This document shows, one piece after another, positions 1 through 5,332 of a DNA stretch of 5,405 nt. Both the position numbers and the translations under genes were made by a program. Each line of letters begins with the position of its first letter. Positions within the stretch are counted from its first letter, which is position 1. Source of the stretch: a bacterium (lineage in GTDB: Bacteria > UBA9089 > CG2-30-40-21); NCBI GenBank assembly GCA_030018795.1, contig JASEHA010000186.1, positions 1 to 5,405 on the forward strand, in the 5' to 3' direction. The notes beneath the pieces are model-generated. The model saw only the letters and a program-made list of their open reading frames with translations, was not told where the DNA came from and made no database searches.

Positions 1-22
1 AGCCAGGATAGAATCCTGGGCT
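1..22. repeat. Short imperfect palindrome at the window edge
   Basis: Bases 1-9 (AGCCAGGAT) pair with 13-22 (ATCCTGGGCT) around a 3-nt loop, giving a 9-bp GC-rich stem with one bulged base. The palindrome may extend beyond the window edge. There is no T-run on either side, so it is not a plain intrinsic terminator. The sequence GTAGCCCAGG (minus strand, 15-24) recurs on the plus strand at 1166-1175 inside the repeat-rich element between the amidase and ATPase genes. This hints that both belong to a dispersed repeat family, though a 10-nt match alone is weak support. Confidence 0.4.
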
Positions 23-60
23 ACATTCATCCCATTTACTTGCCGATTTCAGGTTAATAG

Positions 61-89
61 ATTATAACATATTTCAATAGATTTGTCTA
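61..89 (-). promoter_or_regulatory. Candidate sigma70 promoter firing leftward out of the window
   Basis: On the minus strand TAGACA (84-89, five of six to the -35 consensus) lies 17 nt from a perfect TATAAT (61-66). The -10 is preceded by TGT, making an extended -10 (TGnTATAAT). Transcription would start near base 54 and run left. No start codon with a convincing Shine-Dalgarno appears before the window edge, so any gene served lies outside. The -35 lies within the 72-95 stem-loop, so the two calls partly compete. The motif match is seen; activity is inferred. Confidence 0.45.
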
Positions 90-95
90 TCGAAA
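72..95 (-). other. AT-rich stem-loop downstream of the ATPase gene
   Basis: On the minus strand TTTCGATAGA pairs with TCTATTGAAA around a CAAA loop, giving a 10-bp stem with one G-U wobble. It begins about 40 nt after the stop codon of the oppF-like gene. It could help end or stabilise that transcript, but no U-run follows (the next bases are TATGTTATAAT) and the stem is AT-rich, so a Rho-independent terminator is not well supported. Confidence 0.3.
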
Positions 96-119
96 ATTCA
101 AATTGGCAGGAATCAGTTT

Positions 120-147
120 GTAGAGAATGATCACGACTATCCTCTAC
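120..147 (-). other. Stem-loop spanning the stop codon of the oppF-like gene
   Basis: On the minus strand GTAGAGGAT pairs with ATTCTCTAC (nine pairs, one G-U) around a 10-nt loop. The TAG stop at 137-139 lies at the stem-loop junction. It could be a 3' end structure of the transcript, but it lacks a following U-run. It is listed because the pairing is clear, not because a function is. Confidence 0.3.
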
Positions 148-1093
148 AATGGCATGCGACAGAATGACCATCAAAGGACTCTATTAATTCTGGCTCTATT
201 TCCCTGCATTCTGGCTTTACCTGAGGACATCGGGGATGAAAGCTGCAGCCTGGTGGTGGATTGATTGGGCTGGGAACATCGCCCTTAAGGATTAATCTTG
301 TTTTATTGATTAAAGGGTCTAAGCTGGGAATAGCTGAGAGAAGGGCACGGGTATAGGGGTGCAAGGGATTAGAGTATAATCTGTCTACAGGACACAATTC
401 GACAATCCTTCCCAAATACATCACTGCTATTTTGTGGCTTAATTGCTTAACCATCCGAAGGTCATGAGAAATAAAAAGATAGCTTAACTGAAACTGCTCC
501 TGAAGGTCCATCAGAAGGTTGATTATTTGTGCAGCAACAGAGACATCCAGTGAGGAAACAGGTTCATCGAGTACCAAAAGCTCAGGAGATGTGGCTAATG
601 CCCTGGCAATCCCTATTCTCTGCCTCTGTCCACCGCTAAACTCATGGGGATAACGATTCTGACAGGTGGGTGATAATCCTACCATTTCTAAAAGGTGTGA
701 AACCTTTTCTGCTTTTTCTTTTCCCATGGCTATCTTGTGAATGGCTAATGGTTCAGCAATAATACTGCCAATATTCATTCGTGGATTCAATGAACCAAAT
801 GGATCCTGAAAAACCATCTGCATCCTTGCCCGCATCTGGTTTAATCTTTTATAATTCATAGCAAGAATATCCTGTTCATCAAAAAAGACACTTCCGCCTG
901 TAGGCTCTAAAAGCCTTAATATCAATCTGACTGTGGTTGATTTTCCGCATCCGCTTTCCCCTACTAATCCTAATGTTTCACCCTTCTTTATGTTGAACGA
1001 AACATCATCAACCGCAAATACTTGCAAGTGCCTGCTAAATAACCCCTGCTGTATCTGAAAGTATTTTTTTAGGTGTTTTGCCTGAAGTAGCAT
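137..1093 (-). CDS. Oligopeptide/dipeptide ABC transporter ATP-binding protein, OppF/DppF type
   Basis: This is a cytoplasmic ATPase subunit of an Opp/Dpp-type importer, which hydrolyses ATP to drive peptide uptake through a membrane permease. All nucleotide-binding motifs are intact: Walker A GESGCGKST (45-53), Q-loop Gln96 in VFQDPFGSLNP, signature FSGGQRQRI (152-160), Walker B LLVLDEP (172-178) and switch His210. The oligo_HPY C-terminal extension follows, with NPLHPYTRALLSAIP at 242-256 and cysteines at 283, 289, 296, 314 and 316. The N-terminal KKYFQIQQGLFSR stretch and the 318-residue length fit OppF/DppF better than OppD. The start is ATG with a modest AGGA 10 nt upstream. No oppD, permease or binding-protein gene adjoins it in the window. 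Upstream, after 318 nt, is an amidase gene on the same strand. The family is certain; the substrate (oligopeptide, dipeptide, murein peptide or nickel) is not. Confidence 0.93.
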   Translation of the reverse strand: MLLQAKHLKKYFQIQQGLFSRHLQVFAVDDVSFNIKKGETLGLVGESGCGKSTTVRLILRLLEPTGGSVFFDEQDILAMNYKRLNQMRARMQMVFQDPFGSLNPRMNIGSIIAEPLAIHKIAMGKEKAEKVSHLLEMVGLSPTCQNRYPHEFSGGQRQRIGIARALATSPELLVLDEPVSSLDVSVAAQIINLLMDLQEQFQLSYLFISHDLRMVKQLSHKIAVMYLGRIVELCPVDRLYSNPLHPYTRALLSAIPSLDPLINKTRLILKGDVPSPINPPPGCSFHPRCPQVKPECREIEPELIESFDGHSVACHCRG

Positions 1094-1119
1094 AAGTATT
1101 AAATCCTGATATTTATGAT

Positions 1120-1148
1120 TTGATAGACTCCTAACACTCGATGTTCAA
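1120..1148 (-). promoter_or_regulatory. Weak candidate promoter for the oppF-like gene
   Basis: On the minus strand TTGAAC (1143-1148), inside the terminal inverted repeat of the 1136-1380 element, lies 17 nt from TATCAA (1120-1125). Each box matches consensus at four of six positions. It would give a leader of about 20 nt before the ATG at 1093. If real, the element supplies the -35 box of the gene. The match is modest and chance is a fair alternative. Confidence 0.2.
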
Positions 1149-1173
1149 GTTTTTCTGGCTCAGTAGTAGCCCA

Positions 1174-1200
1174 GGCACCAGGGCAATAGGCACCAGGGCA
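1174..1200. repeat. Direct repeat GGCACCAGGGCA, two copies 15 nt apart
   Basis: GGCACCAGGGCA occurs at 1174-1185 and 1189-1200, and a partial third copy (CACCAG) runs on from 1199. It lies inside the MITE-like element and resembles a small tandem array. Confidence 0.7.
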
Positions 1201-1211
1201 CCAGTCACCCC

Positions 1212-1239
1212 CGCAGCTACAGGTATTCTTGTATCTGCG
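1212..1239. repeat. Hairpin inside the MITE-like element
   Basis: CGCAGCTACA (1212-1221) pairs with TGTATCTGCG (1230-1239), with one mismatch in ten, around an 8-nt loop. It lies centrally in the element, between the two groups of direct repeats. Confidence 0.5.
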
Positions 1240-1251
1240 ACATGCCAGACG

Positions 1252-1286
1252 CAGAAGGTCTGCTGCCAACAGAAGGTCTGCTGCCA
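1252..1286. repeat. Tandem repeat of a 17-bp unit (period 18)
   Basis: CAGAAGGTCTGCTGCCA is present exactly at 1252-1268 and 1270-1286. The period is a multiple of three, so the plus frame through it reads as a repeated KVCCQQ-type peptide. That reading frame has no Shine-Dalgarno and begins and ends inside the inverted-repeat arms, so the periodicity is better explained as a repeat array than as a protein. Confidence 0.75.
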
Positions 1287-1316
1287 GTGCTACCTCCTGC
1301 CAGAGGTGCTACCTCT
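1287..1316. repeat. Direct repeat GTGCTACCTC with an embedded hairpin
   Basis: GTGCTACCTC occurs at 1287-1296 and 1306-1315 (period 19), immediately after the 18-nt-period array. The second copy forms part of a perfect 6-bp stem, AGAGGT (1302-1307) with ACCTCT (1311-1316), around a 3-nt loop. Confidence 0.6.
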
Positions 1317-1411
1317 TGTGGACACTTCTGTAGAAAAAGGTGAACCAATATCGCAGGTTAAAAAAACTTGAACATCGAGTTACATCTTTTATTCTGGATT
1401 CTGCCTCAGCA

Positions 1412-2716
1412 TCACGGTATAATCAATTCTTGCCCAACAAACACCACATCTGATGGTGGAATATCTGCATTTAATCCTTTAATCTCCTGAGGGGATTTAT
1501 CATACAAGGCAGCTATGCTCCAGAGTGTTTCGCCTTTTTTTACTACATGGTATTTATACCCTTTTGGTGGGACTAATGATACAACTGAAGACGATACTCC
1601 CAGATATTTCAATGTTGCTTCATATATTGCCCTTGACATTAATTCTTGAAACTCATCAGTAGCAAGAAGTTTTTCCTCTTCTATATTAGAGATAAAGGCT
1701 GTTTCTACAAGGATGGAAGGGACATCAATGCTTTTTAAGACAGCAAATCCAGCCCGTCCAATCCCCAGAGAAAGGGTATGGCAGGAAGAGACCATGCTAT
1801 CCAATGTAACCTTAGCCAGGACAAGGCTTTCGTTAATTGCTTGTGTCTGACTTAAATCCACTAAGATACTGGCAACAACATCATTCTCTATCTTAGCAAT
1901 ACCACCAATCAAATCAGCCATGTTTTCACGTTGGGCAACTAATTGGGCTGCTTTATTGTCTGCTCCCTCTGTAGAGAGAACATAAACAGAGGAGCCGCGA
2001 ACATTTTCTTTAGGACTGGCATTGGCGTGAATACTGATAAATATATCCCCGTCATAGTGTTTGCATAGCTTGATCCTTTCCCCTAAGGGGATGAAGTAAT
2101 CCCCATCACGGGTAAGAAATGCCTTTACATCATGTCTTTGATTGAAATAACCAGCAAGCTTTTTGGCTATATTTAAGACAACATCCTTTTCCTGTAAACC
2201 ACCTGGACCTATAGCACCAGGGTCTTCACCCCCATGCCCGGCATCGATAACAACTATCTTTGACCTTTTTTTTATCAATTCAATCTCTTTTTGAGAGATA
2301 GGCAATATCTTTTTTACATCAGGGATATTGATGTCAATCACTAATCGGTCAGGTTTTGATTGATATTTTTTCAATTGAAAGACATTGAATGTGGTCTTCT
2401 TTGTAAGCTCAATCTTCACACAAGACACATTTTTATCCTTCTGGGATATAGATATCTGTCTTATGGCAGCATTATTTGCCAATAAATCTTGATTATTGCT
2501 GCGAGTATTTTCTATAGTAATAAGTATTTCCGGCGGCAAAAGAGACTCTTTTACCTGATAAGACACCTCATTTGTTAAATCAACCACTACCCTGATATTG
2601 GTTGGAGATGTCCAGTATCGGACACTTGTTATCTCTGCCTGCTGGGCATAGGACAAAGAAGACAAAGAAGATGAGAAGGCAATCAGGGATATAATAATTG
2701 TTAGCATGAATCGCAT
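1412..2716 (-). CDS. N-acetylmuramoyl-L-alanine amidase with AMIN and LysM domains (AmiB/AmiC-like)
   Basis: This is a periplasmic zinc hydrolase cutting the amide bond between MurNAc and the stem peptide, typically for daughter-cell separation and wall turnover. The signal peptide is residues 1-24, with probable cleavage after SYA. An AMIN domain (about 28-130) should direct septal or envelope targeting. The Amidase_3 catalytic domain (about 153-371) has ligands His161 (DAGHGG), Glu176 (LQEKD), His230 (SIHAN) and catalytic Glu338 (LVETAFISN). A LysM peptidoglycan-binding domain covers 388-433 (YHVVKKGETLWSIA). The segment around 255-295, with ENMADLIGG and VDLSQTQAINES, matches the extra region carrying the autoinhibitory helix in AmiB/AmiC, so a LytM-type activator is expected. 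The length of 434 and the domain order match E. coli AmiB. The ATG at 2716 has GGAG 8 nt upstream and follows the CHASE2 gene by 31 nt, suggesting an operon. The name amiB is not assigned because orthology is unproven. Confidence 0.95.
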   Translation of the reverse strand: MRFMLTIIISLIAFSSSLSSLSYAQQAEITSVRYWTSPTNIRVVVDLTNEVSYQVKESLLPPEILITIENTRSNNQDLLANNAAIRQISISQKDKNVSCVKIELTKKTTFNVFQLKKYQSKPDRLVIDINIPDVKKILPISQKEIELIKKRSKIVVIDAGHGGEDPGAIGPGGLQEKDVVLNIAKKLAGYFNQRHDVKAFLTRDGDYFIPLGERIKLCKHYDGDIFISIHANASPKENVRGSSVYVLSTEGADNKAAQLVAQRENMADLIGGIAKIENDVVASILVDLSQTQAINESLVLAKVTLDSMVSSCHTLSLGIGRAGFAVLKSIDVPSILVETAFISNIEEEKLLATDEFQELMSRAIYEATLKYLGVSSSVVSLVPPKGYKYHVVKKGETLWSIAALYDKSPQEIKGLNADIPPSDVVFVGQELIIP

Positions 2717-2743
2717 TTTTTAATCTCCATTAACAAGCATATC

Positions 2744-2757
2744 GGGTCTAAAGACCC
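2744..2757. repeat. Perfect inverted repeat overlapping the CHASE2 gene stop codon
   Basis: GGGTCTAAAGACCC contains a 6-bp inverted repeat with a 2-nt centre (effectively a 5-bp stem and 4-nt loop). It covers the TAG stop at 2748-2750 and the last sense codons. No U-run follows on the minus strand, so it is not a terminator. It could affect coupling or message stability between the two genes. Confidence 0.4.
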
Positions 2758-5231
2758 TCACTACTATCATTCTTTACTATTTCAATCTGCTGCAACCGTT
2801 TCTCTATTTCCTTAAGGCTGTGGTAATACCTTGCTCCCCAGCCAAATTCTTTTAACACCTCTTCCTGAGTAACAATCAATCCATCATTCTGAAACCTGTC
2901 TTCCATATCCCATAGCAGACACAACTCATGAAGAGACTTTGATTCTAAGGGGATACTGACCATACGCTCCAGCACCCTGTATCTGAGCCATGCCTTAAGA
3001 TCCTTCTTTAATTCTGAGGCATCACTGTTTATTTCCCTTAGATCATCTTTGACTGTTGGATAGAGTATTTTTCTCCAGGATGCTTCAAATAGGTTATTAT
3101 CAATGAATAATCCCTTCTCTGTAATGGATGAATAAATATCTGCCTTAACAGCAGTAAGTAATGCAGAACCCATTGACAGGTTTATGATTCTGTCACCATC
3201 ATCCATTATTCTTGCCCCGGACAAGAGTTTTACAACCAGATAATTGCTTAATTCTATCAATCTTTCAATTCGTTCCTTCAGCTTATTTTTTTCACTATCT
3301 ATCCCCTTCCAGACCAATCTTCTTTTTTCACCAGTAATATTTTTTAGCAATTCATCCTCTCGCATTTCAAAAATATTCAATGCTTTCTTAATCTTCTCTA
3401 TTTCCCTATGCATGACCTGATAAGCGATGACGAATACCTCCATAGCCTTATCCTGTTTCCCTAATTTATCCCTGACATCCCCCAGCAGGGTCAAAAAGCG
3501 GATATTTTCGGCATCAAACTCAACCGCCTGCTCTAATTCCTTTTCTGCATCCTCCAATTTATCTGCCTGAAACAGCTCAGATGCCTTCTTAAAGCACCTG
3601 ATTGAACTTTTTACATTAGACTCACAACGGATATTGCTATTTAAGCTATAATATCCCTGCTCATTCTGGACAATCACCCTTTTCTTTAGCCTGATCTCCT
3701 TGCCAAACAGGTCTATATTTAATTGAGAAACGAATGTATCAAATGCCTGTCCAGGATCTTGCGGATAATCCTTTGACCATGAGTCGTGATAGATGATAAA
3801 CCCTTCTATCCAGTGTATCTCTGGCCTGTCAGACCCCCATCTTTCATGAACAAGGCACTCAAGAATACGAAGCGGATGTTCAAAATCACGAGAAATCTTT
3901 ATGGCATTTTGAGCTGTAGACGGATACCATATCTCTTTGGATCGAAAATCTATCCTGAAGGATGGGTTTAATTTTAGACTAATCTTTTCATTTTCTCGCT
4001 GTAATCTATTAATTTTTGACTCATTTTGCCTCATTTTGATTACTAATTTGTCAATATCATTGACTGATAAAAGATAACGATAAAACCCTATTATCCCGGG
4101 CATGATAACAGCAATAACTGCTGCAGGGAGTATGTTTAAGCATAACCCATTATATTTAAAAGAGATAAAGCATATCAAGACATAGAAAAAACAGCCACAG
4201 AAGGTGATTATTACGGCATTACCATATGGCAGGACAGAGAGGATAATTCCAAGGGCAAGCCCGATTAATAACAGGCTGGCATTATTTAATATCTCAGGGA
4301 TTGGTGTCAGAAAATTACTGGTAAGGATATTATTAAGAATATTGGCATGGATGTAAAGGGAAGGGAGATTGCTGCCAGAAGGGGTACTAAAAGTCTGACA
4401 GCATTTTTTAGATGTCACCCCAATCAACACCATCTTATTTCTGAAGTAAAAGAGATCCATCAAGACATCCCCCTGTGAATTAATTATATCCACTAAGGAA
4501 TATCTTCTAAAGCCATTGCTGCTATAATTTATTAGCATTTGATGGGATTCATCTGTTGGAATACGAAATTTATCAATCATTATCCCATTATGATCAAAGC
4601 CTATTGAGGAGATATTACTGCTGTCAATCACCATCTGAAGCGGCAGGCAGGAAGCAACCTTATCCTTTCCCCCTTTCTGCGAATATTTCAATAATAAAGG
4701 GATGCGGCGAACGGTCCCATCCATATCAGGCAGGATGGACATATGACCAATAGAACGGGCTGCTGCCAACAAACATGGATATGGTAGCAGGGCATGGTGC
4801 ATAGCAAGGATATTTCCGTCCTTGCCAACTGATTCTTTTAGGGTATCTTTCTTTTGATCAGGCTCAAGCTCAAATCCAAGGGATACATTTCTGGCATTTG
4901 TTATGACTGAAGCAAGATAGTTGCTATTTTTTTTATCAGCATCTGAGAATAACATATCAAAACCAATAGCCTTTACCTTTGCCTGAGAAAGCATCTCTAC
5001 TATCCTGGCATAGGTATCTTCTTTTAACGGCCAGGGCAATGTATCAACTGTTTTATCGTCTATCTCAATAAGAACAATATCTCGATGGATATTCATATCC
5101 CCTTTGAGATTAAACATAATATCCAGACACCTGTTATTAATTGTCTCAAAAATCGGTATCTTGAACAAAAAAATGACAGCCAGGCTTGTTATTAATCCAA
5201 GACAGATGGAGATAATAATATTCTTTTTCAA
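2748..5231 (-). CDS. CHASE2-domain membrane protein with putative winged-helix and TPR output
   Basis: This is a probable inner-membrane sensor with a cytoplasmic C-terminal half. The order is: membrane segment 1 (4-24); CHASE2 sensor (about 30-312) with DIVLIEIDDKTVD, KAIGFDMLFSD, IGHMSILPDMDGTVRRIPL and SLYIHANILNNIL; membrane segments 2-4 (about 316-384); a charged, coiled-coil-like stretch (388-420); a winged-helix-like region (about 425-531); two TPR-like repeats (about 543-610); and a helical tail (611-827) that I do not recognise. Four membrane segments place both ends in the cytoplasm if the N-terminus is inside. CHASE2 is usually coupled to nucleotide cyclase, kinase or similar outputs, and none of their motifs is visible. 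The winged-helix call rests on the OmpR/PhoB-like order of LRILECLV, an acidic loop, AFDTFVSQLNIDLFG and RVIVQNEQGYYSLN. The start is TTG with AAGGAG 7 nt upstream and an in-frame TAG directly before it, so no earlier start exists. It is the first gene of a probable operon with the amidase. CHASE2 is certain; the regulator role is inferred. Confidence 0.9.
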   Translation of the reverse strand: MKKNIIISICLGLITSLAVIFLFKIPIFETINNRCLDIMFNLKGDMNIHRDIVLIEIDDKTVDTLPWPLKEDTYARIVEMLSQAKVKAIGFDMLFSDADKKNSNYLASVITNARNVSLGFELEPDQKKDTLKESVGKDGNILAMHHALLPYPCLLAAARSIGHMSILPDMDGTVRRIPLLLKYSQKGGKDKVASCLPLQMVIDSSNISSIGFDHNGIMIDKFRIPTDESHQMLINYSSNGFRRYSLVDIINSQGDVLMDLFYFRNKMVLIGVTSKKCCQTFSTPSGSNLPSLYIHANILNNILTSNFLTPIPEILNNASLLLIGLALGIILSVLPYGNAVIITFCGCFFYVLICFISFKYNGLCLNILPAAVIAVIMPGIIGFYRYLLSVNDIDKLVIKMRQNESKINRLQRENEKISLKLNPSFRIDFRSKEIWYPSTAQNAIKISRDFEHPLRILECLVHERWGSDRPEIHWIEGFIIYHDSWSKDYPQDPGQAFDTFVSQLNIDLFGKEIRLKKRVIVQNEQGYYSLNSNIRCESNVKSSIRCFKKASELFQADKLEDAEKELEQAVEFDAENIRFLTLLGDVRDKLGKQDKAMEVFVIAYQVMHREIEKIKKALNIFEMREDELLKNITGEKRRLVWKGIDSEKNKLKERIERLIELSNYLVVKLLSGARIMDDGDRIINLSMGSALLTAVKADIYSSITEKGLFIDNNLFEASWRKILYPTVKDDLREINSDASELKKDLKAWLRYRVLERMVSIPLESKSLHELCLLWDMEDRFQNDGLIVTQEEVLKEFGWGARYYHSLKEIEKRLQQIEIVKNDSSEGL

Positions 5232-5244
5232 CTAATAACTCCTT
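5229..5244 (-). promoter_or_regulatory. Ribosome binding site deciding a TTG start
   Basis: AAGGAG (minus strand, 5239-5244) lies 7 nt before TTG (5229-5231). The codon immediately upstream in frame is TAG, so the reading frame cannot begin earlier. The next residues give the charged-then-hydrophobic start (KKNIIIS) expected before the first membrane segment. This makes TTG the well-supported initiation codon. Confidence 0.85.
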
Positions 5245-5286
5245 GCTTTAAGTATGGAAGGGGAAATAAGACAATATATCTATTTT

Positions 5287-5315
5287 AGTATACCAAATGT
5301 AGCTGAAAATGTCAA
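5287..5315 (-). promoter_or_regulatory. Near-consensus sigma70 promoter of the CHASE2-amidase operon
   Basis: On the minus strand a perfect TTGACA (5310-5315) is separated by 17 nt from TATACT (5287-5292), five of six to the -10 consensus. Transcription should begin near 5280-5281, leaving a leader of about 50 nt before the TTG start. An A-tract upstream (AAAAAAGCAAATTT on the minus strand) could act as an UP element. The strength of the match suggests high basal expression unless repressed. Confidence 0.8.
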
Positions 5316-5327
5316 GCAAATTTGCTT
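5314..5327. promoter_or_regulatory. 14-bp perfect palindrome abutting the -35 box, possible operator
   Basis: AAGCAAATTTGCTT is its own reverse complement and overlaps the first two bases of the TTGACA box. Its position suits a repressor operator or, given its A/T tracts, an UP-like element. On the plus strand it is followed by a T-run (5326-5331), but a stem with only a 4-nt AATT loop and few GC pairs would make a poor terminator. The palindrome is certain; the role is inferred from position. Confidence 0.45.
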
Positions 5328-5332
5328 TTTTC

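Larger units (their letters stand above)
1136..1380. mobile_element. 245-bp MITE-like element with 19-bp terminal inverted repeats
   Basis: The left arm ACTCGATGTTCAAGTTTTT (1136-1154) is the exact reverse complement of 1362-1380. Allowing a 2-nt insertion (AC) on the left, the match continues to a TA on each side (1132-1133 and 1381-1382), which could be a TA target duplication as made by IS630/Tc1-type transposases. No longer flanking duplication is seen. The inside is more GC-rich than its surroundings, encodes no transposase and is crowded with short direct repeats and small hairpins. This fits a non-autonomous transposable element or a dispersed repeat cassette. It fills most of the 318-nt gap between the amidase and the oppF-like gene. 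The inverted repeats are certain; mobility is inferred from form alone. Confidence 0.5.

Noticed and set aside
137..1093. OppD/DppD rather than OppF/DppF
   Set aside because: The KKYFQIQQGLFSR segment before the first strand and the 318-residue length fit the F-type subunit better; D-type proteins usually start their ATPase core without this insertion.
1252..1316. CRISPR-like array
   Set aside because: The repeats are adjacent or separated by 1-9 nt, have only two copies each, and leave no spacer-sized unique sequence.
1141..1371. A 76-codon plus-strand open frame with cysteine-rich repeats
   Set aside because: It has no Shine-Dalgarno, starts and stops inside the inverted-repeat arms, runs against the three real genes, and its repeated peptide is explained by the DNA repeats.
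2744..2757. Intrinsic terminator between the CHASE2 and amidase genes
   Set aside because: The stem is short and overlaps the stop codon, no U-run follows, and the amidase gene begins 31 nt later with its own ribosome binding site.
3786..3971. A 61-codon plus-strand open frame
   Set aside because: It lies wholly opposite the well-supported CHASE2 protein, within the winged-helix-like region, and shows no recognisable protein features.
4556..4753. A 65-codon plus-strand open frame
   Set aside because: It lies opposite the conserved CHASE2 domain, with no ribosome binding site or family resemblance.
5314..5331. Plus-strand Rho-independent terminator
   Set aside because: The palindrome has a T-run after it, but the stem is AT-rich with an AATT centre, and no plus-strand gene leads into it within the window.
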